From: UBA10677 sp045654245
GTDB taxonomy: Bacteria > Bacillota > Clostridia > Christensenellales > Pumilibacteraceae
Reading direction: 5' to 3'
Length of the DNA: 64,000 nt
Assembly (NCBI GenBank): GCA_045654245.1
Contig: JAZOMX010000009.1
Coordinates: 1-64,000, forward strand
How positions within the stretch are numbered: the stretch's first letter is position 1; each line of letters opens with the position of its first letter. Below are positions 1 through 8,468 of the stretch, piece after piece. The notes beneath the pieces were generated by a model. The model was not told the DNA's origin. It made no database searches and was given only the letters and a program-made list of their open reading frames with translations. The position numbers and the translations under genes were made by a program.

Positions 1-45
1 AGCGTTCTTGTTTTCCACTGCTACGTTGTTTTGTACTTTACTCAT
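1..45 (-). CDS. 5' end of an unidentified gene (15 codons visible)
   Basis: An ATG at 45 (minus strand) follows an AAGGAGA ribosome-binding site at about 52-58. The 15 visible codons read M-S-K-V-Q-N-N-V-A-V-E-N-K-N-A and run off the window edge. It is divergent from rpsB. The visible part is too short and polar to identify. The clear ribosome-binding site is the main support for a real gene. Confidence 0.55.
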   Translation of the reverse strand, partial: MSKVQNNVAVENKNA

Positions 46-152
46 AAGTTTCTCCTTTGCCCGATTATACCCGTCGGCGCCACGCGTAAAATTATTTGAC
101 GACACTATCGCCTTGTGAATACAAGTATAAAACTATACAAAACGATAAAATT

Positions 153-179
153 ATTATAAAATAAAGAAAAATAGTGCAA
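153..179 (-). promoter_or_regulatory. possible promoter for the leftward gene at 1-45
   Basis: On the minus strand TTGCAC (174-179) is followed after 15 bp by TATAAT (153-158). The spacing is shorter than the 17 bp seen at most promoters here. It would give a leader of about 100 nt. The rest of 46-338 holds the rpsB promoter and leader and no other gene that I can see. Confidence 0.35.
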
Positions 180-185
180 AATTGA

Positions 186-214
186 TTGCATTATTTTTTC
201 TTATATGATATAAT
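186..214 (+). promoter_or_regulatory. sigma-A promoter of rpsB
   Basis: TTGCAT (186-191), a 17-bp spacer and TATAAT (209-214) with an extended -10 TGA just before it. It is the only good promoter between the divergent start at 45 and rpsB. Confidence 0.8.
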
Positions 215-220
215 CTTACA

Positions 221-338
221 CGGTTTAATACGCACCCGAGAGGATTTGCCTTTCTGTGCGGTGGCAAAAATTCACTTATCGTGCCATCGTTAAAGGTTAA
301 AGTTGAGTTTCGGGGAGGTAAAACAGGAGGTATTTATT
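221..338 (+). promoter_or_regulatory. rpsB 5' leader with paired segments
   Basis: About 120 nt separate the promoter from rpsB. CGCAC (about 231-235) can pair with GTGCG (about 256-260), and a second GTGGCA/TGCCAT pairing follows at about 261-288. Ribosomal-protein leaders that bind the product are common in bacteria, so an S2-binding autoregulatory leader is possible. This is inference from pairing only. Confidence 0.35.
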
Positions 339-1133
339 ATGGCAAACGTAGTTTCTATGAAACAGTTGCTCGAGGCTGGTGTACACTTCGGACACCCCAC
401 GAGAAAATGGAACCCGAAGATGAAGAAGTATATTTATACTTCGAGAAATGATATTTATATCATTAACCTTGAAAAGACCGTTGGTCTTATCGACGAGGCG
501 TATGCTTTCATTAAGAGCGTAGCAGAGAGCGGAAAGAATATTCTTTTCGTTGGTACGAAGAAACAGGCTCAAGAGGCTATCCAACAAGAGGCTGAAAAGT
601 GCGGAATGTTCTATATGAAGTCGAGATGGCTCGGCGGTACGCTCACCAACTTCCAGACGATTAGAACTAGAATCGAGCGTCTTAACAAACTCAACCAAAT
701 GGAGAAGATGAACGAGTTTAACGTTCTTCCCAAGAAAGAGGTTGCTAACCTTATCGCAGAGCGCGATAAACTCGAGGAGAACCTCGGCGGTATCAAAGAT
801 ATGCGCAATCTTCCCGGAGCACTCTTCGTAGTTGACCCCAAGAAAGAGCATCTTGCTGTATCTGAGGCAAGAAAACTCAATATTCCTATCGTAGGTATCG
901 TAGATACTAACTGCGACCCCGACGAGGTTGATTACGTAATTCCTGGTAACGACGATGCTATTCGTTCTATTAAACTTATCGCTAGCGCAATCGCTGACGC
1001 AGTTATCGAGGCTAGAGAGGGCGAAGAAGGTCTTGCACTCCGTCGTCAAATGGAGGCTCAAAACGCTCCCGCTGAAGAAGTAGCGGAAGAAGTAACCGAG
1101 GAAACTGCCACTGAGGAAGTAACCGAGGCGTAA
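339..1133 (+). CDS. rpsB: 30S ribosomal protein S2
   Basis: S2 is a small-subunit ribosomal protein needed for S1 and mRNA engagement at the platform of the 30S. The 264-residue product opens with the family start MANVVSMKQLLEAGVHFGH and contains the W-N-P-K-M and SRWLGGTLTNFQTI blocks typical of S2. The C-terminal tail is acidic (EEVAEEVTEE repeats), a variable region in this family. I start at the ATG at 339 because it follows AGGAGG by 8 nt; an in-frame codon at 303 has no ribosome-binding site. It is followed by a hairpin and then tsf, the usual rpsB-tsf order. Confidence 0.97.
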   Translation: MANVVSMKQLLEAGVHFGHPTRKWNPKMKKYIYTSRNDIYIINLEKTVGLIDEAYAFIKSVAESGKNILFVGTKKQAQEAIQQEAEKCGMFYMKSRWLGGTLTNFQTIRTRIERLNKLNQMEKMNEFNVLPKKEVANLIAERDKLEENLGGIKDMRNLPGALFVVDPKKEHLAVSEARKLNIPIVGIVDTNCDPDEVDYVIPGNDDAIRSIKLIASAIADAVIEAREGEEGLALRRQMEAQNAPAEEVAEEVTEETATEEVTEA

Positions 1134-1148
1134 GTTAATTGCTATCAA

Positions 1149-1195
1149 ACGGCTTTTCGCCTACGCTTATACGATTGTGCGAAAAGTCGTTTTTT
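1149..1195 (+). terminator. hairpin + T-run between rpsB and tsf (terminator/attenuator)
   Basis: A 12-bp stem (1149-1160 with 1179-1190, one G-T pair), an 18-nt loop and a T6 run. As tsf has no obvious promoter of its own in the 27 nt that remain, this is likely a partial terminator that lowers tsf relative to rpsB. Confidence 0.75.
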
Positions 1196-1222
1196 CAAGA
1201 AAAAAATTAAGGAGATATATTT

Positions 1223-2134
1223 ATGAATTTCACCGCAAAAGACGTCGCTGCTTTGAGAGAGCAGACCGGCGCAGGAATGATGGATTGTAAAAAGGCGCTC
1301 GTTGCTACCGACGGCGATATGGCAAAGGCTGCAGAATATTTGAGAGAGCAAGGCGTTTCGATTGCTGCAAAGAAAGCATCTAGAATTGCTTCTGAAGGCG
1401 TTGTAAGCGCATATACTAGCGCAGACGGAAAAGTTGGCGCGCTCGCTGAAATCAACTGTGAGTCCGACTTCGTGGCAAAGGGAGACGGTTTCTTGGCTCT
1501 TGCAAATGCTATTGCAAAGCAGGTTGCTGAATCTAACCCCGCTGACCTCGATGCGCTCCTCGCTATGCCCGCTTGGGACGGCGACGGTACCGTACTCGAC
1601 AAGATTACCAACGCTACCGCAACGATTGGCGAGAAAATTTCGCTTCGCCGTTTCGCTAGAATGGAGACGAGCGGTAGAACTGAAACCTATATTCATATGG
1701 GTGGAAAAATCGGTGTTCTTCTCGGAATCGACTATGCTGGCGACGCTGACCTAAACGAAGTAAGCCACGATATCGCTATGCATATCGCAGCGTTTGGTCC
1801 TAAATACACCTTCAACGAGGAAGTTCCCGCTGAAGAAGTTGAGAAAGAGAAAGAAATTCTCAAGGCTCAAATCAAGAACGACCCCAAGAATGCAAGCAAG
1901 CCTGATGCAATTATTGATAAGATGATTGTAGGAAGAATCGGCAAGTTCTACAAGGAAGTTTGCCTTGTTGACCAAGATTTCGTAAAAGACCCCTCGATTA
2001 CCGTTTCCAAGCAACTTGATAAGGTTGCTCCTGGCGCTAAACTCGTTAAGTTTGAGCGTTTTGTAATGGGTGAAGGTCTTGAAAAGAAAAACGAGAACTT
2101 TGCAGAAGAAATCGCAAAGATGAGCGCAAAGTAA
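1223..2134 (+). CDS. tsf: translation elongation factor Ts
   Basis: EF-Ts is the guanine nucleotide exchange factor that recycles EF-Tu-GDP. The 303-residue protein starts with the UBA-like N-terminal domain and the signature T-x-x-D-V-A-A-L-R-x-x-TGAGMMDCKKAL (residues about 4-23). The second family block, with GKIGVLLGI, D-I-A-M-H-I-A-A and KFYKEVCLVDQDFVKDP, is also present. Full length for the family. AAGGAGATAT precedes the ATG. It lies downstream of rpsB behind an attenuator-like hairpin and is closed by a strong terminator. Confidence 0.97.
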   Translation: MNFTAKDVAALREQTGAGMMDCKKALVATDGDMAKAAEYLREQGVSIAAKKASRIASEGVVSAYTSADGKVGALAEINCESDFVAKGDGFLALANAIAKQVAESNPADLDALLAMPAWDGDGTVLDKITNATATIGEKISLRRFARMETSGRTETYIHMGGKIGVLLGIDYAGDADLNEVSHDIAMHIAAFGPKYTFNEEVPAEEVEKEKEILKAQIKNDPKNASKPDAIIDKMIVGRIGKFYKEVCLVDQDFVKDPSITVSKQLDKVAPGAKLVKFERFVMGEGLEKKNENFAEEIAKMSAK

Positions 2135-2148
2135 TTTTTTGAGTTTTT

Positions 2149-2180
2149 AGGAACACTTTTTTTCAGTGTTCCTTTTTTTT
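2149..2180 (+). terminator. rho-independent terminator after tsf
   Basis: A 9-bp stem AGGAACACT (2149-2157) / AGTGTTCCT (2165-2173) followed by a T8 run. It sits only 12 nt before the pyrH start, so some read-through must feed pyrH unless a promoter is hidden. Confidence 0.8.
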
Positions 2181-2191
2181 AGGAGGGTACT

Positions 2192-2887
2192 ATGTATAAA
2201 AGAGTTTTACTAAAGATAAGCGGAGAGGCGCTTGCCGGCGAAGTTGGAACGGGAATTGATGCTGAAACTGTAGAGCATATTATTTCGCAAGTAGTTCAAC
2301 TTCATAACGAAGGCGTTGAAATCGCAATCGTAGTTGGCGGTGGAAACTTCTGGCGTGGTCGTCAAGGAACTAATATGGATAGAGTTACGGCTGACCATAT
2401 GGGAATGATTGCAACGATTATGAACGCTCTTGCTCTTCAAGACGCGATTGAAAAGAAAGGCGTTCCCGTTCGCGTTCAAACAGCGCTTTCTATTCCTGCC
2501 GTTGCCGAGCCTCATATTCATAGAAAGGCGTTACGCCACTTGGAGTGCAAGCGTATCGTAATTTTTGCTTGCGGAACTGGTAATCCTTTTAATACTACCG
2601 ATACGGGTGCAGCGCAACGCGCGATTGAAATCAAAGCAGACGCTTTGCTTATGGCTAAAAACGTTGACGGTGTATATGATAGCGACCCTAAAACTAATCC
2701 TAATGCAAAGAAAATTGATACAATTTCCTATATGGACGCTATTAATCGTGGTCTTAAGGTTATGGACTTTACTTCGCTTACGCTTTGTATGGAGAATAAG
2801 TTGCCTATCGTAGCGTTTGGTCTTGGAACTCCCAATGGACTTATTAAGGCGGCTCACGGAGAAAAAATAGGTACAATCGTTAAATAA
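2192..2887 (+). CDS. pyrH: UMP kinase
   Basis: UMP kinase phosphorylates UMP to UDP with ATP; the bacterial enzyme is a hexamer of the amino-acid-kinase fold, unrelated to eukaryotic UMP/CMP kinase. The 231-residue protein shows the N-terminal K-I-S-G-E-A-L, the VVGGGNFWRG phosphate-binding loop, D-H-M-G-M and TDTGAAQRA. Length is normal. AGGAGGG lies just before the ATG. The position between tsf and frr is the classic order. Confidence 0.97.
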   Translation: MYKRVLLKISGEALAGEVGTGIDAETVEHIISQVVQLHNEGVEIAIVVGGGNFWRGRQGTNMDRVTADHMGMIATIMNALALQDAIEKKGVPVRVQTALSIPAVAEPHIHRKALRHLECKRIVIFACGTGNPFNTTDTGAAQRAIEIKADALLMAKNVDGVYDSDPKTNPNAKKIDTISYMDAINRGLKVMDFTSLTLCMENKLPIVAFGLGTPNGLIKAAHGEKIGTIVK

Positions 2888-2890
2888 TGG

Positions 2891-2919
2891 TTGTAAAAAT
2901 TCACTTTATTTGCTATAAT
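2891..2919 (+). promoter_or_regulatory. sigma-A promoter of frr and downstream genes
   Basis: TTGTAA (2891-2896), 17-bp spacer, TATAAT (2914-2919) with an extended -10 TGC. It starts just after the pyrH stop and would drive frr-uppS-cdsA-dxr-rseP-ispG. Confidence 0.75.
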
Positions 2920-2954
2920 ATAACCGAAGAAACAAAGAAGAAATAGGAGGAATT

Positions 2955-3530
2955 ATGGTTTTTAATTTACCCGAAGTAGAAGAGGCTTTTGAAGAATATG
3001 AGTTTTCCCTTATGGATACTGTTGACCATCTTAAAGGAGAACTAACCTCTATTCGTGCAGGAAGAGCAAACCCACAACTTTTGAATAAAATTATCGTTGA
3101 TTATTATGGAGCGCCTACGCCCCTTAATCAGATGGCTAATATTACCGTACCCGAGGCAAGACTTTTGCAAATTTCCGTTTGGGACCAAAGTATGGTAAAG
3201 GCAGTTAGCAAGGCTATTGCAGCATCTGACCTAGGAATTACGCCTACCGACGACGGAAAAGTAATTCGTTTAGTTTTCCCTCAACTTACCGAAGAGAGAA
3301 GAAAAGACCTTTGCAAGCAAGTTAAGAAAATCGGCGAAGAGTATAAAGTTACTCTCCGTAATGCGCGCAGAGATATTCTTGATAAAGTAAAGAATTTTAA
3401 GAAAAACAACCAAATTACCGAAGACGACGTAGCAACTTACGAGAAGGAAATTCAAAAAATTCTCGATAAGAACATTGTGACGGTTGATACTCTCGTTAAG
3501 GAAAAGGAAACGGAAGTTCTTGAAGTCTAA
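2955..3530 (+). CDS. frr: ribosome recycling factor
   Basis: RRF splits post-termination ribosomes together with EF-G. The 191-residue protein carries the family core: L-K-G-E-L-x-S-I-R-A-G-R-A-N-P, LLNKIIVDYYGAPTPLNQMA, the P-x-L-T-E-E-R-R-K-D-L block and a C-terminal helix. A few extra N-terminal residues make it slightly longer than the usual 185. AGGAGG precedes the ATG. The last codons overlap the uppS start. Confidence 0.97.
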   Translation: MVFNLPEVEEAFEEYEFSLMDTVDHLKGELTSIRAGRANPQLLNKIIVDYYGAPTPLNQMANITVPEARLLQISVWDQSMVKAVSKAIAASDLGITPTDDGKVIRLVFPQLTEERRKDLCKQVKKIGEEYKVTLRNARRDILDKVKNFKKNNQITEDDVATYEKEIQKILDKNIVTVDTLVKEKETEVLEV

Positions 3531-4212
3531 TCTAGAAAATATCCCAACGCATTTAGCGGTAATAATGGATGGAAACGGCAGGTGGGCAAAAAAACGCGCT
3601 ATGCCGAGAAGTTTCGGTCATAAAGCAGGCGTTAAAACCTTGTTTAAAATTGCCGATTACGCCTTTAGTTGTGGCGTTAAATGTTTTACCGTTTACGCAT
3701 TTTCTACGGAGAATAAATACCGTCCAAAAGATGAGGTTGATGGACTTATTTCTCTTATTAGAGAGCATTTTCAAAAGTCTTTTTCCGACCTTATTTCTAA
3801 AGGAATTGCTGTAAAAATTTTGGGTGAACGGTCATATTTTCCTGATGACGTAGTAGGAATTTTGAACCAAATTGAGGTTGATAGCGCTAGTGGGAAAAAC
3901 GGAACGATTTGCGTTGCGTTGAATTACGGTGGTCGCGCAGAAATAGTAAAAGCGGTAAACGAGGCTATTAAAAAAGGCGAGGAAGTTAGCGAAGAAAGTT
4001 TTGCTAAAACGCTTTATACTGGCGATTTACCCGAACCTGATATTATACTTCGTACGGGCGGAGAAAAAAGACTGAGCAATTTCTTGCTTTATCAGTCGGC
4101 GTATAGCGAATTGTTTTTTACGGATACGCTGTGGCCTGATTTCTCCGAAGAAGAGTTAGAAAAAATATTCGAGGAATTTTCAAAGCGTAATCGTCGCTAT
4201 GGAAAGGTATAA
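3520..4212 (+). CDS. uppS: isoprenyl (undecaprenyl) diphosphate synthase
   Basis: The cis-prenyltransferase adds isopentenyl units to farnesyl diphosphate to make undecaprenyl diphosphate, the lipid carrier for cell-wall precursors. MDGNGRWA (catalytic Asp about residue 17), the GHKAG block and the C-terminal LRTGGEKRLSNFLLYQSAY block are all visible. I prefer the TTG at 3520: AAGGAAA-type sequence precedes it and it overlaps frr by 11 nt. An ATG at 3484 would add 12 basic residues but has no ribosome-binding site. Product 230 aa, close to the family size. Confidence 0.93.
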   Translation: MKSNLENIPTHLAVIMDGNGRWAKKRAMPRSFGHKAGVKTLFKIADYAFSCGVKCFTVYAFSTENKYRPKDEVDGLISLIREHFQKSFSDLISKGIAVKILGERSYFPDDVVGILNQIEVDSASGKNGTICVALNYGGRAEIVKAVNEAIKKGEEVSEESFAKTLYTGDLPEPDIILRTGGEKRLSNFLLYQSAYSELFFTDTLWPDFSEEELEKIFEEFSKRNRRYGKV

Positions 4213-4214
4213 AA

Positions 4215-5147
4215 ATGAGCGAAGAAAATAACAATTTAAAAAACGAAAACAATGCAAACGGTCAAAAAAAGGGAAGGAGTAATCTTGCCCAAAGGTGTTT
4301 GACCGCAATCTTTATTGCAATTCTATACGTCGGACCTATCGTGCTTCGCGCATTCGTGCACGAGTTGTTTTTTGATGCTCTAGTTCTAGCGTTAACTTTG
4401 TTTGCTAGTTATGAATTCGCAAAGGCAATTTCAGTAAAATTTGCAAAGCCAGTAGAATTCTTTGTATTTATGAACGTGATTTTGGGATACGCGCTATACA
4501 AAACCACGGGCGTGCTTACCAAAAATTATACGCTAACGCCTTACTTCGTTGCCATATTGATTTCTTTCGTTGCGTGCCTAGCGACAGCAATGTTTACTAA
4601 AAAATTCACAATCGAGAGTGCTGTTTCAACGCTATTCTCTATGATTTATCCAGGTCTTATAATGTCGTGTATGATGCACCTAAATTATTTACCCGGAGTT
4701 GCTATGTCGGCAATATTAATGGCGTTTATCGTTTCAACGCTTACCGATACTATGGCGTATTTCGTAGGCTGTTCCGTAAAAGGTCCTAAACTTTGTCCCA
4801 CGATTAGTCCTAAAAAGACGATTTCAGGAGCAATCGGCGGACTTTTGGGTGGAATCGGCGGAGGAATTATCGTTTATTTCCTTGCGCAGTCGTCTATTTT
4901 AGGCACAGCGCCCGTGGCAAACGGATATATAGCAAACCTTATGCACTTTATAGTGCTCGGTTTTGGCGGAGCGTTGTTTTGTCAACTTGGCGACCTTTTA
5001 TCGTCGTACGTTAAAAGAGCGGTTGGCATTAAAGATTATGGAAAAATACTAAAAGGTCACGGTGGATTTATGGATAGAGTTGACGGACTTATCGTAACTT
5101 CGCTTTATATCTGCGTGTATCTTATGATTTTGGGGATAGCGTTATGA
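4215..5147 (+). CDS. cdsA: phosphatidate cytidylyltransferase (CDP-diglyceride synthase)
   Basis: Converts phosphatidic acid plus CTP to CDP-diacylglycerol, the branch point of phospholipid synthesis in the membrane. The 310-residue protein has a short charged N-terminus (Asn/Lys rich), about eight hydrophobic segments, and the complete C-terminal signature S-x-x-V-K-R-...-K-D-Y-G-...-G-H-G-G-F-M-D-R-x-D (residues about 263-290). It begins 3 nt after uppS and overlaps dxr by 4 nt, so the genes are probably translationally coupled. Confidence 0.95.
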   Translation: MSEENNNLKNENNANGQKKGRSNLAQRCLTAIFIAILYVGPIVLRAFVHELFFDALVLALTLFASYEFAKAISVKFAKPVEFFVFMNVILGYALYKTTGVLTKNYTLTPYFVAILISFVACLATAMFTKKFTIESAVSTLFSMIYPGLIMSCMMHLNYLPGVAMSAILMAFIVSTLTDTMAYFVGCSVKGPKLCPTISPKKTISGAIGGLLGGIGGGIIVYFLAQSSILGTAPVANGYIANLMHFIVLGFGGALFCQLGDLLSSYVKRAVGIKDYGKILKGHGGFMDRVDGLIVTSLYICVYLMILGIAL

Positions 5148-6295
5148 TTAACGTGGCTATTCTCGGTAGCACGGGTTCGATTGGCCGTCAAACGCTAAAC
5201 GTAATTCGTAGATATCCTGACTTATTCCGTGTCAGTGCGCTCGTTTGTGGCTCTGATGCGGATATTCTTTTATCACAGGCAAACGAGTTTAAGCCCGATT
5301 TCGTTGGTATAGCAAACGAGAAAAAAGTTTCCGCAGTAAGAAACGGGTTGAACTATAAATGTGAAGTAGTGGGTGGAGACGAGGCGCAAATTATCGGCGC
5401 GTCTTTGCCACAAGTTGAAGTAGTCGTTTGTGCCGTCGTTGGTTTAAAAGGACTAAACGGTGTAATTGCCGGAATTAACGCAGGAAAAAAGATTGCGCTT
5501 GCAAACAAGGAAACTCTGGTTGGATGCGGTCAATTCGTTATGGCTCTAGCAAAATCAAAGGGCGTGGAAATTTTGCCCGTAGATAGCGAACATTGTGCAA
5601 TTTTTCAATGTTTAGAGTGTGGACGAAAGGAAGATTTATCACGAATTATTCTCACTGCTAGCGGAGGCCCGTTTAGAAACGCAAAATCGTTTGCTGAACT
5701 TGAAAATATAACGCCAGCCCAAGCGGTAAAACATCCGAACTGGTCAATGGGCAAAAAAATTTCCGTTGATAGTGCAACTATGATGAATAAGGGCTTGGAG
5801 ATTATAGAGGCTAGATTTTTGTTTGATTGTGAAAATATTGATTACATCATACAGCCTGATAGCATAATTCACTCTATGGTTGAATATCGCGATGGCTCTG
5901 TAATAGCGCAAATCGCAAAACCGAATATGGAATTACCTATCCAGTATGCGCTTACTTATCCTGCTAGAATTGATTGCGAATTAGGAAAGTTCGATTTTAC
6001 TAAAGATATTAGATTTATTCAACCGAACGAAGAGTTATTCCCGTTACCTAAGTACGCCAAAGACGCGCTCAAAGAGGGTGGAACTATGCCTGCGATTTTG
6101 AACGCGACTAACGAAGCGTCCGTAGCGTTATTCTTGGACGGAAAAATCAAATTTACGGATATAACGGCTCTATGTGGGCATACACTTAATAGCGAGAAAA
6201 GTTCGGCTTACACCGATTATCGAGAAATAATTGAACTGCACGAGCGTATTTACGCTAAAATAACCAAGGACTACAACAAAATTTTGGAGAGATAA
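5144..6295 (+). CDS. dxr: 1-deoxy-D-xylulose 5-phosphate reductoisomerase
   Basis: Second step of the MEP isoprenoid pathway: DXP to 2-C-methyl-D-erythritol 4-phosphate with NADPH. The 383-residue protein has the dinucleotide loop GSTGSIG (residues 8-14), A-N-K-E-T-L-V, P-V-D-S-E-H (metal-binding Asp/Glu), SGGPFR, H-P-N-W-S-M-G-x-K-I-x-V-D-S-A-T-M-M-N-K and NATNEA. All are hallmark DXR blocks. It starts with an ATGA overlap on cdsA. dxs, ispG and ispH are also in this window. Confidence 0.97.
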   Translation: MINVAILGSTGSIGRQTLNVIRRYPDLFRVSALVCGSDADILLSQANEFKPDFVGIANEKKVSAVRNGLNYKCEVVGGDEAQIIGASLPQVEVVVCAVVGLKGLNGVIAGINAGKKIALANKETLVGCGQFVMALAKSKGVEILPVDSEHCAIFQCLECGRKEDLSRIILTASGGPFRNAKSFAELENITPAQAVKHPNWSMGKKISVDSATMMNKGLEIIEARFLFDCENIDYIIQPDSIIHSMVEYRDGSVIAQIAKPNMELPIQYALTYPARIDCELGKFDFTKDIRFIQPNEELFPLPKYAKDALKEGGTMPAILNATNEASVALFLDGKIKFTDITALCGHTLNSEKSSAYTDYREIIELHERIYAKITKDYNKILER

Positions 6296-6296
6296 A

Positions 6297-7424
6297 TTGC
6301 AACGATTTTTGTATATTTTAATCGCAATCGTGGTGTTACTTTTAATGATTATTATTCACGAATTCGGACACTATATTGCGGGAAAAATTCTAAAATTTAA
6401 GATAAACGAATTTTCGGTTGGATTTGGACCGAAAATATTTTCAAAAAAGAATCGTAAAACGGGCGAAGTCTTTTCTTTGCGTATGATTCCGCTTGGAGGT
6501 TATTGTGCTTTTGAGGGCGAAGATTCGATAGAAGACGAAAAGGACAAACAAGTTACTCCTTTTCCAGAAATGGCGGAAAACGAACAAACCGTTGAACAAA
6601 AGGTAGAAATTGAACAAGAAAGAACGCTAACTTTTAACGAGCAAAAACCGTGGAAAAGAATTATCGTTTTAATTGCTGGCGCTGGATTTAATTTTATCTC
6701 TGCAATTATATTTTCGTTTATTTTTATTCTTACCCTTGGTTACACCGCACCTAAAATCAACAAGATTTATACTGATGAAATGGGAAATCCGTATAGCGTA
6801 GGACTTGAAGTAGGAGACCAAATTATCGGTGTTGGCGGAAAAAAGGTAAGTATAATGAAATCGTTCGACGATTTACTTCCTTCGAGCAAAAAAGAGGGAG
6901 ATAAGTTCGACCTTTTGATTTTGCGTGACGGCGAGGAAATGTCCGTTACCGTCACTATGAAAAAAATAGTAAATGCGGAAGAAAAAGTTGACTATATCGG
7001 GTTTGGATTCGTCCAGCAGTCTAGTACGATTAAAGCAAGTTTTGGATACGCTCTTAAATATTGCGTTCCGTACACTATTAAACTTGCGTTTATGGTGCTT
7101 TCATCTTTTGGCGCGCTAATAACGGGTAGTCTGCCGTTGACCTCTATGACCGGGCCCGTGGGTACGGTAGGGTTTATGGCGGAAATCGGTATGGCGGACG
7201 CGCGAAACTTTTTGGTTTTACTGCCTTTACTTTCGGCTAACCTCGCGATATTTAATATTTTGCCCATTCCGGCGCTTGACGGCTCGAAAGTCGTGTTTAC
7301 TGCAATCGAGTGGATACGAAAAAAACCGATTAACCGAAAAATAGAGAACATTATTCACACGGTAGGAATACTTTTCCTATTCGCTTTCGTAATAGTGATA
7401 GACTTATTAGGAATTTTTACTTAA
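6297..7424 (+). CDS. rseP: RseP-type site-2 membrane metalloprotease
   Basis: An intramembrane zinc protease (M50) that cuts within transmembrane helices, for example of anti-sigma factors. HEFGH is at residues 21-25 in the first membrane segment. A PDZ-like region with GLEVGDQIIGVGGKKV follows, and the second motif N-x-L-P-I-P-A-L-D-G lies near the C-terminus. Length 375 aa with an acidic insert (about residues 75-115). It uses a TTG start 2 nt after dxr; the hydrophobic segment right behind it supports that start. Substrate here is unknown. Confidence 0.93.
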   Translation: MQRFLYILIAIVVLLLMIIIHEFGHYIAGKILKFKINEFSVGFGPKIFSKKNRKTGEVFSLRMIPLGGYCAFEGEDSIEDEKDKQVTPFPEMAENEQTVEQKVEIEQERTLTFNEQKPWKRIIVLIAGAGFNFISAIIFSFIFILTLGYTAPKINKIYTDEMGNPYSVGLEVGDQIIGVGGKKVSIMKSFDDLLPSSKKEGDKFDLLILRDGEEMSVTVTMKKIVNAEEKVDYIGFGFVQQSSTIKASFGYALKYCVPYTIKLAFMVLSSFGALITGSLPLTSMTGPVGTVGFMAEIGMADARNFLVLLPLLSANLAIFNILPIPALDGSKVVFTAIEWIRKKPINRKIENIIHTVGILFLFAFVIVIDLLGIFT

Positions 7425-8459
7425 ATGAAAAGAGAAGTTAAGGTTAAAAATATCGTAATCGGCGGAAATGCGCTTATTAGCGTTCAATCTATGACGAATA
7501 CACCCACTCTTGATAGCGAGGCTACTTTACGCCAAATTATTGCGCTCGAAAAAGCAGGGTGCGATATCGTGCGCCTCGCCGTTAGTAGCAACGAAGAAGT
7601 GGAGGCTTGTCGTAGGGTTATAGGTAAAACGAGCGTACCGCTCGTTGCTGATATTCAGTTTGATTATCGTCTTGCAGTTGCTTGTGCGGATATAGGTTTC
7701 GATAAGATTAGATTTAATCCAGGAAATATCGGAGACGAAAGAAAAGTTAACGAGGTGGTTACCGCTTGTAAGCGAAATGGATTACCTATCCGCGTGGGGG
7801 TAAACGCAGGCTCGCTTGATAAGACGGTTAGTACCGAACAGGGCGTTGCTAGAGCGCTGGTTGACAGTGCGCTTAAACACGTATCTTTGCTTGAAAAACA
7901 CGGATTTTACGACACCGTGATTTCCGTAAAGTCTAGTAGCGTTAAAACTATGCTGTCTGCTTATGAATTGCTAGATAAAGAGTGCGATTATCCTTTGCAC
8001 CTTGGCGTGACCGAAAGTGGAAGTAAACTGCGTGGAACCGTAAAATCCTCAATCGGTATCGGGTCTTTACTGTTAAAAGGCATAGGAAACACGATAAGGG
8101 TTTCGCTTACTGGTGACCCGGTAAAAGAGGTTGAAACAGCGAAAATAATACTTCGTTCGCTTGCTCTTGACGACGGCGTGGAAATCGTCTCCTGTCCGAC
8201 CTGTGCTAGAACGCAATACGATATGGAGAAAATCGTCGACGAACTAGAAAGCAAGTTAGCACTCGTGAAAAAAAATATTAAAATCGCCGTAATGGGTTGC
8301 GTTGTAAACGGCCCGGGTGAGGCAAAAGACGCCGATATCGCAGTTTGCGGTGGAGGTAAGGATAAAGCGGTAATTTATAAAAACGGACAAGTTTATAAAA
8401 CGATTAAACCGACTGATAGTGTTAGTGAAATACTTGCGCTTGTGGAGAAAATAGGATAA
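7425..8459 (+). CDS. ispG: (E)-4-hydroxy-3-methylbut-2-enyl-diphosphate synthase
   Basis: A [4Fe-4S] enzyme of the MEP pathway that reduces MEcPP to HMBPP. The 344-residue protein shows S-V-Q-S-M-T-N-T near the N-terminus, R-x-N-P-G-N-I-G, the cluster cysteines in S-C-P-T-C-A-R-T and the third in M-G-C-V-V-N-G-P-G-E-A. It is the compact bacterial form. The ATG directly abuts the rseP stop. Confidence 0.97.
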   Translation: MKREVKVKNIVIGGNALISVQSMTNTPTLDSEATLRQIIALEKAGCDIVRLAVSSNEEVEACRRVIGKTSVPLVADIQFDYRLAVACADIGFDKIRFNPGNIGDERKVNEVVTACKRNGLPIRVGVNAGSLDKTVSTEQGVARALVDSALKHVSLLEKHGFYDTVISVKSSSVKTMLSAYELLDKECDYPLHLGVTESGSKLRGTVKSSIGIGSLLLKGIGNTIRVSLTGDPVKEVETAKIILRSLALDDGVEIVSCPTCARTQYDMEKIVDELESKLALVKKNIKIAVMGCVVNGPGEAKDADIAVCGGGKDKAVIYKNGQVYKTIKPTDSVSEILALVEKIG

Positions 8460-8468
8460 AATAACGAT

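Noticed and set aside
297..1148. Long minus-strand frame of 283 codons opposite rpsB
   Set aside because: It mirrors rpsB in another frame; rpsB has the ribosome-binding site, promoter and family motifs.
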